DNA of 64,000 bases from Liquidambar formosana (GCA_039720395.1 CM077826.1:27422430-27486429), one strand, 5' to 3'; shown: positions 13,191-25,789, counted from the first letter of the stretch. Notes: generated from the sequence alone by a model not told the origin. Numbers and translations: made by a program.

Positions 13191-16100
13191 GACTCCCCTC
13201 CTTGAAAAGAACTCGCCCTCGAGTTCAATACGGGTAAGGACTCAGAAGGATGAAACTCAAACAAATCCTTAACATTGAAGGTATTCGAAATATTAAACTC
13301 TAGTGGCAAATCAACAACATAAGCATCGTCATTAATCTTCTTTAAAATTAGCATGGCCTAATTTTCTTCATCTTCAATTTATTATATGTGCCAACTGGAA
13401 AACACTCTTTGCGAAGATGAACCATCATTTGATCGCCTTCGTGGAAAACCTTCAAACGATAATGTTTATCTACATCTGCCTTGTACTTTGCATTGGCTTC
13501 TTTTAATTTCTTCTTAACATTAGAGTGTACGTCTACAAAATTATCCACCAAATGACCAGCAGTAACATTCATATATCCTAGGCAATTTAGGGAGAGGAAC
13601 CAAATCCAAGGTATGAGTAGGAACCCAACGATAAACAATCTCAAAAGGGGACTTACCAGAAGACTTGTTCACCATATTTTTATATGCAAACTTTGCTTGT
13701 GCTAAATAAATATCCCACTGTTTTGGCTTATCTACAATATAACAACGACGCAAATTGCCCAAAGTTCTATTCACGACCTCCGTCTACCCATTAGTCTGAG
13801 GATGACAAGTACTACTAAACTGAAGAGTGGTATCAAGTCGCTTCCATAGAGTACGCCAAAAATGATTGAGAAACTTGCTGTCACGATCAGAAGTAATAGT
13901 TTTTGGCACACCATGCAAACAAACCACTTCTTTGAAAAACAAGTTGGCTATACTTGAAGCATCATGAGTCTTTTTATAGGGAATGAATCCACCTCGCGTT
14001 GAGTCCTTGTAAGCCCTACAATAAAATCCATAGATACATCCTCCCAAGGCGCATTAGGAACTGGCAAAGGAGTATACAAACCTGTATTTTGAGATTGCCC
14101 TTTTGCAGTTTGACAAATATAACATTGTTGCACAAACTGTCCCACATCACACTTCAGTTATGGCCAGTAATACTACTCCTCAACCTATGCAATACTTTTA
14201 TCACGCATCAAATGTCCTCCTAGACCACCAGAATGTAGCTCTCGAATAAGATATTCATGAAGGGAAGTCCGAGGAATACAAAAACGACTACCTTTGAAAA
14301 AGAAACCATCATGGATATGAAAATCCTTAGGGCCAAATTTTCCCAGTATGCAGTTAGCCCATATTTTATTGAAATCTTCATCACCTGCATACAACTCTTT
14401 TAAATACTCAAAACCCCAAACTTCACTATGTAAATTAAGGAGCAAAGTAGCACGCCTACTTAATGCATTAACAACCTTATTCTGTTGGCCCAATTTGTGT
14501 TTCAAAACAAAAGTGAAGGACTGCAATTGAGCCACCCATCGAGCATGCATTCTATTAATTGAAGCAGTGCTATTAAGGTATTTAAGTGCTTCATGATCAG
14601 TATACAGAATAAACTCTTGTTGCACCAAATAATGCTCTTAGTGTCGCAAGGCCCGAACAACAGCATACAACTCAACCTCATACGTAGACCACTTTTTTCT
14701 AGCATCGTTAAGTTTTTCATTGAAATAAGCCACTGGTTTACCTTCTTGAGAAAGCATAGCACCAATTCCCACATAACTAGCATCACAATCAAGCTCAAAG
14801 AGTTTATCAAAGTTCAGTAAAGCTAACACTGGAGTCGTTGTAAGCTTCCCTTTAAGTAATGAGAAACTTTGCTCTGCTAGATCAGTCCACTCAAACTATC
14901 TTTTCTTTATACAAGCTGTTAAAGGTGCTGCAATAGCACTGAAATTATTCACAAAACGTCTATAGAAAGTAGCCAGACCATAAAACTGCGGACTTCATGG
15001 GCAAACTTCGGGGTAGGCCAGTCTTGAATTACTCTAACCTTTTCTTGATCCACCTTAATACTCTTAGAGCTCACCATATAACCTAGAAAAATTAAGCTTT
15101 CAGTCTTGAAACTACATTTTTTAAGGTTCACATGCAAGCTGTGCTCTTAAAGAACAGTAAGGACAGAATGAAGGTGTTGAAAGTGGTCATGCTAATTGTG
15201 GCTATAAACCAGGATATCATTAAAATAGACGACAACAAATTTGCTAATGAAAGGTTTCAATACTTGGTTCATAAGTTGCATAAAAGTGCTGGGTGCATTA
15301 GATAGCCCAAACGGCATTACCAACCATTCGTACAAACCCTCTTTGGTTTTAAAAGCTGTCTTCCACTCATCTTCAAGCCTAATTCTAATTTGGTGGTAGC
15401 CACTCTTGAGATCCAACTTAGAGAATACCGATAACCCCTCTAACATATCAAGCATATCATCTAATTGTGAGGAATCGATACTTAATTGTAATCTTGTTAA
15501 CGGCTCTGCTGTCTATGCACATACGCCAACTACCATCCTTCTTTGGAACTAATAAGGCTTGAACAACATAGGGACTCATATTCTCTTGAATAAACCCCTT
15601 CTAAATCAACTCTTCTATTTGACCCTGCAAAATTTCATGCTCCCTTGGACTCATTCTGTAATAGGGTAAATTGGGCAAATGGGCACCAAGGATGAGGTCT
15701 ATATGATGTTGAATATCTTGTATTAGGGGCAATTCATCTGGAAGCTCTGGAGTAAGAATCTGGCTAAATTCTTTTATAAGAGGCTGCAGCTCAATTGGTA
15801 CACCAATTGGCTAAACATCATCCCCATTCACTACTAATGCATAAACCTCACTAGTGTCCTTGATGTCAGACTCAATATCTGGTACTAGTAAAAACGACTG
15901 CCCCCTTGTCTATAGGAATTTTAGATCGGCCATCTTTGCCCATTGGAACCAAGGTAATTTTAACTCCATCTTTAATAAAAGACAAGGTGTTAGTTCATCC
16001 CTAATGGAATGCATCAACATCAGACTACTATGGGCTTCCAAGTAGCATATGACAGGCATCCATCTCTACCATATCACACATAACTTCATCTTTATAATTT

Positions 16101-17640
16101 TTGACAATAAAGAGAGGAATTTTGCAACATTCTGTTACCTTAACCTCACTGACCTCCTTAATCCAACCAATTTTGTAAGGCATGGGATGCTGTTCTTTTG
16201 ACAATTTCAACTTTTCTACCATCTCCTTTGACACAATATTTTTTGTACTTCCACTGTCAATAATTAAATCACAATCACGCTAATTCATTGTGCACTTTGT
16301 TCTAAAAATATTGTGTTGTTGCGAATCAATCTCCTGTTTTGGGGCATATAACAACCACTGCACCACCAAAGAAATCCCATCATCTGCCCTGACTATGTCC
16401 TCAAACTGATACCTAGCATCATTGTCTTTACCATCAAAGCCTTCTCTTGTATTATCGTATTCTGGCTCAGTGTACTCTGCATGTGTAGCCAAATTAGCAA
16501 CCGCTTGATTTGGACACTAATTAAAACGATGCCCTAGCTGACCACAGCGATAACACTTTTCGGGTGTTGGTCAAGCATATGGATTAGCTATAGGGCCTTT
16601 AGTGTTACTTCCTCCCGTATCTTGTCACCCCTGATTGCTACTACTTGCCAAGTCACAATTCACAGTTAGTGGGTTGGTAGCAGATTGGCTCACGATTGGA
16701 GCTTGGGTATTAATGTGTATTGGTATCCTTCCCTAATCTGTATACTGCGGTGGTGCGGCCCTTCTTGGGGTTTGATTTCTGAAAAAAGACCTCTCCAGTT
16801 GTATGTCGACCCGGGTTGCCAAGTTAATGGCGTCATTAAGGGAATAGGTTGTTTGTAGCATGACCTGATCTTGGATATTAAGACGCAGCCCTTTATTAAA
16901 TTATGCCACCTGTTGCGTCGTTGTTTCTGCCAAATTATTACGAACAGATAATCTACTAAACTCCTCAGCATAAACTCGCACTGGATGATTTCCTTACTTA
17001 TAGTTATGGTACTATTGAAATAAAATCTTATCATAATTGGTCGGCAAATATCAACCCCTCAAAAGCTTCTTCATTTGCAGCGAGGACCTAATTGGTGCTT
17101 TAAATTATTGCCCCCACGATGTCTGCAGTTGCTCTGACCAGGTAGAGGCTCTCCCTTTAGTTTATAAGCGACAAGCTTCACCTGCTTATCCTCTAGAATC
17201 CCTATATAATCAAAGAAGCGTTCTACCTCATAAAGCTAATCAAGAAAGCCTTCAATGTCAAGTTGACCATTAAAGAAGGGAAGGTCTCCCTTTACACGAA
17301 ATTCTGAATTCTACATACCTCCTCTTTGATCTCCATTTGCACTAAATCCTCTATTTTCATGTGCACTGACTCTTCTATCTCCATATTGAAAGAAAACTCA
17401 TTCCACATCTTCGTTATCACTGGATTCAAACCCTAAAACCTACCTCCATTTATGGTTAACCCTGAGCATGTGTGGATTCCCACCACCAAGCGATCCCTAA
17501 TTGTGTTGAGGAATCCGCAAACGAGTCACGACTTGTGTAAGTTGTGTAATAGCCTCCCGTTGTTCAGTCAGTTGTGCCATTAGGGCTTCTTACTGCTGTT
17601 TCACGGGTTCAAACACATCCCAGGTAATTGCTCGTTCGCC
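13127..17640 (-). pseudogene. Broken gag-pol of the Reina-like element
   Basis: Reading the minus strand from right to left, the domains appear in gypsy order. The gag zinc knuckle CYRCGQLGHRFN then C is at about 16500-16570, with a stop codon just before the last cysteine. Protease DSGS lies at about 16255. Reverse transcriptase is at about 15190-15600 ([24 protein letters not shown]). RNase H is at about 14560-14830 ([24 protein letters not shown]). The integrase zinc-binding region is at about 14080-14260 (QQCYICQ) and its catalytic core at about 13780-14100 ([16 protein letters not shown]). A GPY-like tail ends in STRASSF-type sequence at about 13130-13340, with no chromodomain. The RT active site reads YFND instead of YFDD, and many stop codons and frameshifts split the frame. 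It cannot encode a working polyprotein. Confidence 0.85.
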
Positions 17641-17660
17641 TTGATCACCATCCATAGGGT

Positions 17661-17673
17661 TGGCTCTATACCA
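17661..17673 (-). other. Primer-binding site of the Reina-like element
   Basis: Read on the minus strand, TGGTATAGAGCCA starts three bases after the end of the 5' LTR. It equals the initiator tRNA-Met complement TGGTATCAGAGCCA with one C deleted. Confidence 0.75.
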
Positions 17674-17676
17674 ACT

Positions 17677-17961
17677 TAGCCTAGCGGAAGTAGCAAAAGA
17701 AGAGCACCGTCTTCTTGTAAAATAAAAACAAAGAAAATAGAATAAACTCTCTGAAATTTTATTGATCAAAAATTGAATTCTTGCTTGTAGGCTACAAACC
17801 AATTTATAAAGAACTAATTCTTGAACTCTAAGTAAACTAGGAAAAGGAATTCTTCTAAACTTAGGAAAGCAATAAAATAGGAAAAGAATAAATAAAATAA
17901 ACAAAATAAGAAAATTAAACAAATCTAGTTAGGAATCTAACTAGATTTGGTCCTTGGGGTG
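17677..17961 (-). repeat. 5' LTR of the Reina-like element, part 1 (interrupted)
   Basis: Matches 12868-13151 closely, then stops at GGGGTG, where a long solo LTR begins. The missing 3' portion on the + strand, ending TTCTACATCA, reappears at 22405-22443. Confidence 0.85.
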
Positions 17962-20900
17962 TGTGAACCCATGAAAGCGGCCCACAAGGATTGGCGAAAA
18001 AGATTAGTTAGGCTTTAAAATTGAAAAGGAGTCGCCACCTTATTTTTTAAAAGGAAACAAGGAAAACCCTAAAAACACTTTGTTTGAAAGAAAACAATTG
18101 AATGATTCCATGTTTAAAAAGGAAAGGCAAAAATAGTCTTTTAGAAACCAAAGAAATCGGGGATTCAGAGGTTAAGTTATGACATGGGAAAGTTCTAGGC
18201 AAAGCCTATAGGCACCCATGTCATCTTTTCGGTTTCTCGGTTTATTTGGGCTAAATTAAAGTATTTTTTTCACTCACAAATTAGCATATATCACCACAAG
18301 ACAGCATGCATACCATATATTCCATCCATTCATCCATGCACAATAAACAAATAAAAATAAAGAAACAGAAAAGAAAATAGAAAACTAGGATGCTTGGATC
18401 CTAGGGCAGACTTGAGCCTCAAAACGAGCGCCTACGTACCATGCAACGAAATATATGGATTAAAGTCCACGTAGTTCGATTAGAATTAGGGTTAAATCCT
18501 AATATAAACCTATGGTAAAAACCCTAGGTTTCTTTATTTGAAAAGATAGAAATTTGATGAATAGTTCGAATTTGAAAACTTCCACAATATGGAAACTTTG
18601 ATAAAAAAGGGTAACTTTATTAATTAGGGAAACCTTTGATAAAAAGAGACTTTATTTAACAAGGAAACCTCTAATTATTACCATAGATTCATATTAGGAA
18701 ATAACCCTAAAGGAGGGAGAAGAGAAAGAATTAGGGATGGAAAAAGGTGAATTAGGGCACCTTCAAACCCACTTACCTTATGCAATAACTCCAAGCTTTA
18801 GCAAGCAATAACGACCTTATGAGCAATAAGGCAACTATTACCCCTATTTGCACCATTACACGTGCTCAAATCAAGACAAAAAGAAGAACAAAGAAATCTG
18901 GACATAATGGTATCAAGGTCTAAATTCATCCACTAATCATGCAAATAACATAAACAGTGAATAAAACTAAACCTTAATGCAATCCTAATACTAAGACATG
19001 CATAAAAACCCTAAAATCCATTACATGCATGCAGAAAATATCATAGTTATTCTATATATATCATACATATACAGCAACTATGAAGAAAAACCAATAAAAA
19101 ACCCTACTTTAATATGCTATATGCAACTAACATGAAATAAGGACAATAAAAACCCTAAACTCACAATTATGCTTAAAAACCTATGAGATAAACCTAAAAT
19201 ATGCATAAGTCATGATTAACAGCATTTAAATCATGTATATTAACTAACTAAAGCAATAACACAAGATAAAAAACCTAACTTTAGCATGCAATAGGTCTAT
19301 CCTACATGAAACCCTAATTTAAACTTGAATAGGAAGATGTTTTACCTTAGGAAGAGCTTCCTTGCTGCTGTGAGAACTCTCTCTTGATTTGTGGATGACT
19401 TGAATAAAGTTTTCTTCACGGCTACGGCAGAAACTCTAGCTCTCCTTCAACTCTCTCTCACAAACTCAAATTTAATGCATAAAAGTGGTTATAGATGCCT
19501 CCCCTTGTGCTGAAGCATAAGGGATATTTATAGAGTTCAATTAGGATAAACCAATGGCTAGGATTAAAACCATAAAAATTAATCCAAGGGTTATTGGAGA
19601 CTCCCTTGGTATTTAAGAAACTCAAAAGTTGCCAAAAATTAGAAGGAAACTCGTCTAAAAGAGTCATTGTATGTCAAAATAGGAAGAAATCCGCTTTAGC
19701 AAGGAATTTACAAGAAAATAGGTGTGAGCGCCGTGTCCTGACCACACCGGCTCAGGAGTACGCCACTAGCCAGGAGGGCTAGCACAGAGAAGAGTTGCCA
19801 CCCGATTTGGTTTCGGGAACCGATTTGACCCCTAGCAAGGGTCTAACTCGTCATAACCAGAGAATTTAGGGTTCAGAGTTAGGGTACTTTGTTGGGAAGG
19901 TGTTAGGCACCCAACAACGCCCGGCCGAAACCGGCCCCCACACGTGTTTTGTTGGCTTTAATTAACCAGAATTATCAATTGGATTTAACCCTATTCATGC
20001 GATATGCAATTTAATTCAAATGATATCACGCAATGATGGCAAATAAATAAATAAAGAAATGGATTATATAAAGAATCAATATAATAAGAGGGGCTAATCT
20101 AAAGAAGGATACAAAAATAAAGAAAGAGTCAAATAAAGAAAGAAATAAATGAATAGACAAGTAAGAAAAATAAAAGTATGAAAGGAAATAATCTACTAAT
20201 AATGAAAGAGAAACAAATAAGTAAAGAAACAAGCAAATAAGTAAGGAAGAAAATAAAAATAAATAAAGGAATGGTTTAAATAAAGAACTAATCTAGAGAA
20301 AGAAATAAATAAAATATGGAACTAATCTAAATAAAGAAATGATAATAAAATAAGATTGTCACAAAGAAAGAAAGATATGTGAGGGATAAACAAATATGGT
20401 AATAACCTAAATTAGGGAATAGATAAAATATGGAATCAAATATGTGTGGAATGAATAATATAGAATAAAATAAATATAATAAAAGAGTCAACCGATCATA
20501 CAAAGGAAGTGCGTATGCACAACTGTAAAGTGCGTACGCACTTTCGATTTATGCGCACGTACATTCCACTCACGACACCCCGGAATTAATGATATACTTC
20601 CACAACTAATAAAATATGTAAATATATAAAAGAACTACGATAATCAAGTCCTAAATCTATATGCACACAACTAGAAAGATTAAAATGATAAAAATAAAAT
20701 TAACAAGGGATGGGAATAAATCAAAATGAACTAAGAAAAAGAAATCTTAATCTAATAAATGAAAATACATATGTAGAGATGAATACACCTATTCTACTAT
20801 GCAGTTACATAAATTAATCGATGTAGAAAATTACTAATCATATGGAAGACGAAATAAATAAAAATCAAAAGAGAAAACTAAATAAATAAATTTACTAAGA

Positions 20901-22399
20901 AATGAGAAACAACTAAACAAAATAAATACGCAATCATGGGAGAAAGAGAAGCACGTCCGGACATTCAAAAATAATAATAGGCTATCTCAAATAATGGAGA
21001 AAGAGATGGAAAAGTAAGTGTTACCCTCAAGTTGGGTGATATGTAGGATGAAATTTTGATGAACTCTTCCTTTCAAGTCTCCGTGATCACAGCCGTCCTT
21101 CTCTCTCTTAGCTTCTAGGTTTGTAGAAATGGTGGCTAGGGTTTTTAGAAGTGGTGGCTAGAGAATGGTTTAGAGAATGGTGATGGCTAGAGAATAGTTG
21201 AGATTCCCTTTCTTGGTTGAAAGTGCTATATTTATAAAAGCAGTATTAGGGTTTTGGAGGAGCTAGGTTAGGGTTTCTGGCTTCTCTAGCGGTCACAATG
21301 TGGCTACAAAGTAGGTCAAACCTTCATAAGGTAACAAGGGGAATACTAAAATGGAGGGAAAAATCCAGATTTAAGAGTTAATGTGCGTACGCACAACTGA
21401 AAGGTGCGTACGCACAACTGAATTGCACGTACATACAAATATTTGATTATGGGCTTCTGTGGGTTGGGCTACGATTGCGATCACGTTAGCTCTTCAAGGA
21501 TTATTCATCAATTATTTTAAACTAGATCACCCTTCATCACTGGGCTTAAAAGGGCTGGACTTGAAATGTTTAGGCGGTATAAAATTGGGTGTCAACAATA
21601 GGAAAGTGGTTTCGGGTGACCACCAGAGCTTGGGCGGCTAGCCACCTAGGTCCAGGCGGCTAGCCACCTGGACCTGGGTGGTCACCCGAGCCCACTTCAG
21701 CTTTTCACTTTTTTGGACTCCCTTTCCTTCTAGGAATATTTCAGAAGTCTAATTAACTTCGATTTTGATGAAACAAAATCCAAAATGACCGTTTTTCGAT
21801 GAGGAATACATTTTTGAAAATTTTAGGGTGAAAACCACTAACCATGGGTGCATGGTTAGGTTTGACAAAAGCAGTTAACCGCTATGCTCTACCTTTGCAA
21901 AATATAGGTATGGACATAAGATCAAACCAAATGATTTCCATATCAAAATTAAACTTTTTAAAACACTTTTAGCGATAAAATAGAGACTAATTAAAGTCAA
22001 TTTGAAAAGATTTGGTTGGTAATTGTGAGTCAATTTAAGCTAACCCGAAAAGGAGTCAATTAACTATCTTAAGCCATATTGAGCCATTTTAATCCTAAGC
22101 CATTAATTCATCAAATTGAACCTAGAAATACCTCATATGCATCAATATGAACTCCAATTGACAATTTGGACATCATTTTAAGTTCAAATGAAAAGCTTGT
22201 GACCTAAAAGATGATTATGCCCCTCAAGTCACAAAAGCTCTTATTAACCCTCAAGATCAACTCCAAATTAAACCAAAATTCATACCCATTATCCTTATGA
22301 CCCTAAAAAACTAATGCAAGTGACTAGACTAAAAAAAAAAACAAAAACGTACATGAAATGATGAGCCTTAGTAAAGTAGTGCAAAAATGGGGTGTGACA
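17962..22399 (-). mobile_element. Solo LTR 'A1' (about 2.56 kb without its nested insert)
   Basis: The + strand begins TGTGAACCC and ends GGTGTGACA, giving the TG...CA ends of an LTR. It splits the Reina 5' LTR. The flanks GGGTG (17957-17961) and AAGTG (22400-22404) are a 5-bp target-site duplication with two G-to-A differences; the intact 3' LTR shows GGGTG at this site. Promoter sense is minus: a TATA-like CTATAAATATCC lies at about 19520-19531. Near the left end are GGAGTCGCCACC (18028-18039) and a block ending TAGGCACCCA (about 18186-18219). No internal region, second LTR copy or coding sequence was found. Copy A2 at 30076-32907 shares the TGTGAACC terminus and the same blocks in the opposite orientation. 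Confidence 0.75.
19723..21597 (-). mobile_element. Solo LTR 'B' (1875 bp) nested inside solo LTR A1
   Basis: The + strand begins TGTGAGCGCC and ends GGGTGTCAACA, with a perfect 5-bp target-site duplication ATAGG at 19718-19722 and 21598-21602. A TATA-like TTATAAATA on the minus strand (about 21231) puts its promoter sense on the minus strand. The perfect palindrome GTGCGTACGCAC occurs at 20530-20541, 21383-21394 and 21404-21415, with a one-base variant at 20509-20520. GAGTTGCCACCC (about 19792) and GGGAAGGTGTTAGGCACCCA (about 19893) match blocks of LTR A. Large parts are simple AAATAAAG-like purine-rich sequence. No coding region. Confidence 0.85.
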
Positions 22400-22404
22400 A
22401 AGTG

Positions 22405-22443
22405 CGACTTGCTTTTTTTACTGCAACTTCTTGTTCTACATCA
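22405..22443 (-). repeat. 5' LTR of the Reina-like element, part 2
   Basis: Continuation of the interrupted LTR: CGACTTG, a T-rich run and TTCTACATCA match 13152-13190 of the other LTR. The 5-bp site duplication ACTTA follows. Confidence 0.8.
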
Positions 22444-23861
22444 ACTTATGAGAGATGAAATAAAAGTGGCTAGATGGAGTGAATATATTATGTTAGGAGA
22501 AACTCCATAGTTAGAAGGAATGGAAGAAATGAAGATTTCACTAATATAAGAAGAAATTTCGAAGTTTAAAATGCTTTGCTCAAAGTTGATTATGGAGATG
22601 ATTTAAGTCTTAAAACAATTTTTTCTTCATTCTTTTCAGTAATACTCTCGAACTTGAAACTAAGAATGAGTTGGTTAATCTTCTTAAGGAATATCGAGAT
22701 TTTTTTGCTTGGGATTATCATGAAATGCTAGGTTTGGATCAAGCATTCGTAGAACACAATTAAGTTGCCAATTAAAGCCAACTACAAACCTTTCAAGTAG
22801 AGTCCTCAAAGAATGTCGTGAAATAATTCGAAGATTAAAGGATTTCTAAAAGCTGGATTCATCAAGACTGCAAGGTAAGACAAAAATATTCTCACCTCTC
22901 TTGAAACTTTGAAGGGAATGATACTTTTAATGGAAAGATGAGCATAAGAAGGTTTTCAAGGCAATTAAAGAGTATTTGAAAAATCTTCTCATTCTAATTT
23001 CACCAAGGCCTTATAAACCCTCGAGGCCTTGTTTGGTACGCTGGATATAGGGTCTGGATAGGATAAGTCTATCCTGGGATTTTTATATCCCATGTTTGGT
23101 AGCCTTATTTAGGGACGAGATAAGCTATCTTGGGATTTTTATTTCCTCCACTTGAAGGATATAATAAACCTTTGGTTAGGATGGTATTATTTTCTCTTGG
23201 GATTAGATATTCCAACTTAAAGCATCAGGGATATAAACGTTGGGTTTTTTCCCTAAATCTACTCGACCATTCGCGATGAATCCACATAAATGGAAGCTAG
23301 GGTTTCCACAGCGATCGTCTTCAACAGTTATCTCCTTCTTTATTCGCCATTGAAGCAGATCATTCTTCTTCTTTCATTTGCAAAGAAATTGTTCATCATC
23401 TACAGTAATTGTTCTTCTATAGCAATCGTTTATCGTCTACAACAATTGTTCTTCTACAGCAATAGTTCATCTTCGACAACAATCATTCTTTGTCTTCCAT
23501 TTGCATATAGAATTGTGTTCTTCTTTCACAGCGATCGGTCGATTAATTCACATAAACGTCGGTGTTCATCTTCAAAAGTCAAGTTTGTTTCCATCTCAAT
23601 CTCGTTCTCTATTTTCTTCTTCTTTTTTTTTTTATGATTTTTTTTTAATTTTTAATTTTTATGTTAAGGCTGTCTTCTTCCTCCATAAATGCAAAAATCG
23701 TCTTCTAAAGAGGCAGAACAATCTCTCCTCTTTCTATTTATGTTTTGTGTTTTTTTTTTTTTTCCCGTGATGAATCATCTAAATAAGATCTTTGTTGTGA
23801 AGCATTATTGTTGGTTTATTTTGAAAAAAAAATAAAAATGGATTAACGCGATTAGAATCTA

Positions 23862-24604
23862 GGGTGAATTACTTTTTAATACCTTCAACTTTGGGGGTAG
23901 TTTCAATTTAGTCTAGAAACTTTTAATTGTGTCAATTTTGGACAATTTTAAACTTTTAGTTGCAATGTGGTCCAGAGGTGACACCGTTAGGGTTTTAGAC
24001 AGAAATTGACATGTGCGGTGCACATGATGCTTACGTGGCATCCACTTGGGCTCTCTCTTCTCTCTCCTCTCTTGCCAATTGCAGGAGCTCTTCGGTGCCG
24101 CGGTGCCACCATTGCCTGTGATGGAGCACCCCTCTCCCTTTCCCTCCCCATCCTCTCATCTCACTCTGATCGTCCATGGCAGCAAACACACAAACCATCC
24201 AAAAAAAAAAAAGGCAGCCTGCATTACTAGTGGCTATGGTCGTTCCCGCCATCAAACTTCTCCCCCTGGTCTACCGTATCCCCATAGATCGCATTTCGGA
24301 ACAAACCCGACCAACCATTTTTTCTGGCTAACCAATTTTTCCCAATTCCATTTTTTTCTGGCATGTTTAACATCTTAACCTCTATCTCTTCTTCTTACTG
24401 ATTTTTACCCCTATTTCTTTCTCTCTTATCATCTGGCTCTTTCTCTCACCGCTGTGCTCTTAGATCCGCTCACTGGCAATGACGAGACTCTCCCCTCATC
24501 GGCTTCTCATCGTCGGTGACCCTTCTACTCACCAATCTGCTCTCGTCGGCGTCTTCTTCCTTCTTCCATAACCCCAAAACCATTTTTGGGGATATATATA
24601 TATC

Positions 24605-24639
<35 letters not shown>

Positions 24640-25455
24640 CGCACGTACATTGTGAGAGATCTCTTCGACGGCAACAATGGCGGCTTTTTGCAGATCTGAG
24701 AGGACGGAAAGAGGAGAGAAACCCCAACCACCCCATCCTCATTGTGAGAAATCTCTTCGGCGGTGATAGTGGCGGCCTTTTGCAGATCTAAGAGAACGGA
24801 AAGAAGAGAGAAACCCCAACCACCCCATCCTCCTCCTCCGCCTTTTGATGGTGGTGGTGTTGTTACTTCTTCTTCTTCTTTTTCAACCTCTTCCTCCTCC
24901 TAAGAAGATTTCTTGTTTTCCTCCATCAATCAACGAAACTCAAAGCTTTAATTTTCTTTGAGCTCTGTATTGAAAATCTGTCAAAAATGGTTTTCTCTCT
25001 GAGCTTTGTGTTGAAATGTGATTTGTGGAGTTTGACGGCAACGGATAGGGACTCAGCAAAGAAGAAGAAAAGGAGGAAAAAAAAAAGGAATGGAAGATTA
25101 GGGAATACCGGCTGCCTTTTTTTTGGATAGTTTGTGTGTTTGCTGCCATGGACAATCAGAGTGAGATAAGAGGAAGAGGAGGGAGAGGAAGAGGGGTGCT
25201 CCATCACAGGCAATGGCGGCACTGAAGAGTTCCTGCAATTGGCAAGAGAGGAGAGAGAAGAGAGAGCCTAGGTGGATGCCACATAAGCATCATGTGCATT
25301 GCACATCCCAATTTCAGTCCAAAACCCTAACGGTGTCAGCCTCTGGACCACATTGCAACTAAAAGTTTAAAATTGTCCTAAATTGACATAATTAAAAGTT
25401 TCTGGACTAAATTGAAACTACCCCAAAGTTGAAGGTATTAAAAAGTAATTCACCC
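23862..25455. mobile_element. Mutator-like element with long terminal inverted repeats (1594 bp)
   Basis: The left arm starts GGGTGAATTACTTTTTAATA and the right arm ends with its reverse complement; the arms stay alignable for about 345-360 bp (23862-24224 versus 25112-25455). A perfect 9-bp target-site duplication TAGAATCTA flanks it at 23853-23861 and 25456-25464, diagnostic of Mutator-type insertion. The 0.9-kb centre has a TA/GA microsatellite (24594-24638) and a tandem duplication (about 24649-24832). It encodes no transposase, so the element is non-autonomous. The GC-rich inner part of the arms and centre differs from the surroundings and might derive from captured gene sequence, which I cannot identify. 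Confidence 0.9.
24649..24832. repeat. Tandem duplication of about 92 bp inside the Mutator-like element
   Basis: Two adjacent copies share GATCTCTTCG or AATCTCTTCGGCGG starts, TTTTGCAGATCT, and the block GAGAGAAACCCCAACCACCC. They differ at about ten positions. Confidence 0.8.
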
Positions 25456-25789
25456 TAGAATCTATTATAATCTCTCTCTCTTTCTCTCTCTCTCTCTCTC
25501 CTTTTTTTTTTGTTTGAATTTTGGAGATTGAAATGCATATTATAGTATTTTTTTCCCCCTTTGGTTTTCTATGCTATGATGAAGCATCTTACTATTATTC
25601 CTTTTCGAGGATCAAATTGAATTAGAATATTACCTATTTTCTTGAATGTATCTGGTAAATATGTTTGTGTTAAAAAAAAAAAAAATTATGTGTATGTAAA
25701 TAGGGTTTTTTGGATTCAAATCAGAATCAATTCATCTTTCTATATATATATATATACAATTGATTTGCAATTGATGCCCTTTCATTTTA

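Larger units (their letters stand above)
12858..22443 (-). mobile_element. Reina-like Ty3/gypsy LTR retrotransposon (about 5.1 kb once its nested insert is removed)
   Basis: The element runs on the minus strand, from its 5' LTR at the right (17677-17961 plus 22405-22443) to its 3' LTR at the left (12858-13190). Target-site duplications are ACTTG (12853-12857) and ACTTA (22444-22448), 4 of 5 matching. A primer-binding site lies at 17661-17673 (minus strand TGGTATAGAGCCA), one base short of the complement of initiator-methionine tRNA. A polypurine tract, GGAGGGGAGTC, ends next to the 3' LTR at about 13191. Short LTRs of about 330 bp, total size and the RT sequence fit the Reina lineage. The two LTRs differ at roughly 20-odd of about 290 aligned positions by eye plus one 10-bp indel, so the insertion is not recent. 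A 4.4-kb solo LTR complex interrupts the 5' LTR. Confidence 0.85.

Noticed and set aside
20020..20420. Tandem array or CRISPR-like repeat in the AAATAAAG-rich part of LTR B
   Set aside because: There is no fixed repeat length or spacer pattern; it is degenerate purine-rich sequence in a plant LTR.
17962..22399. A1 as a complete LTR retrotransposon with two LTRs
   Set aside because: No internal direct repeat pair, primer site or coding region was found; the second unit inside it (19723-21597) has its own ATAGG duplication and different sequence.
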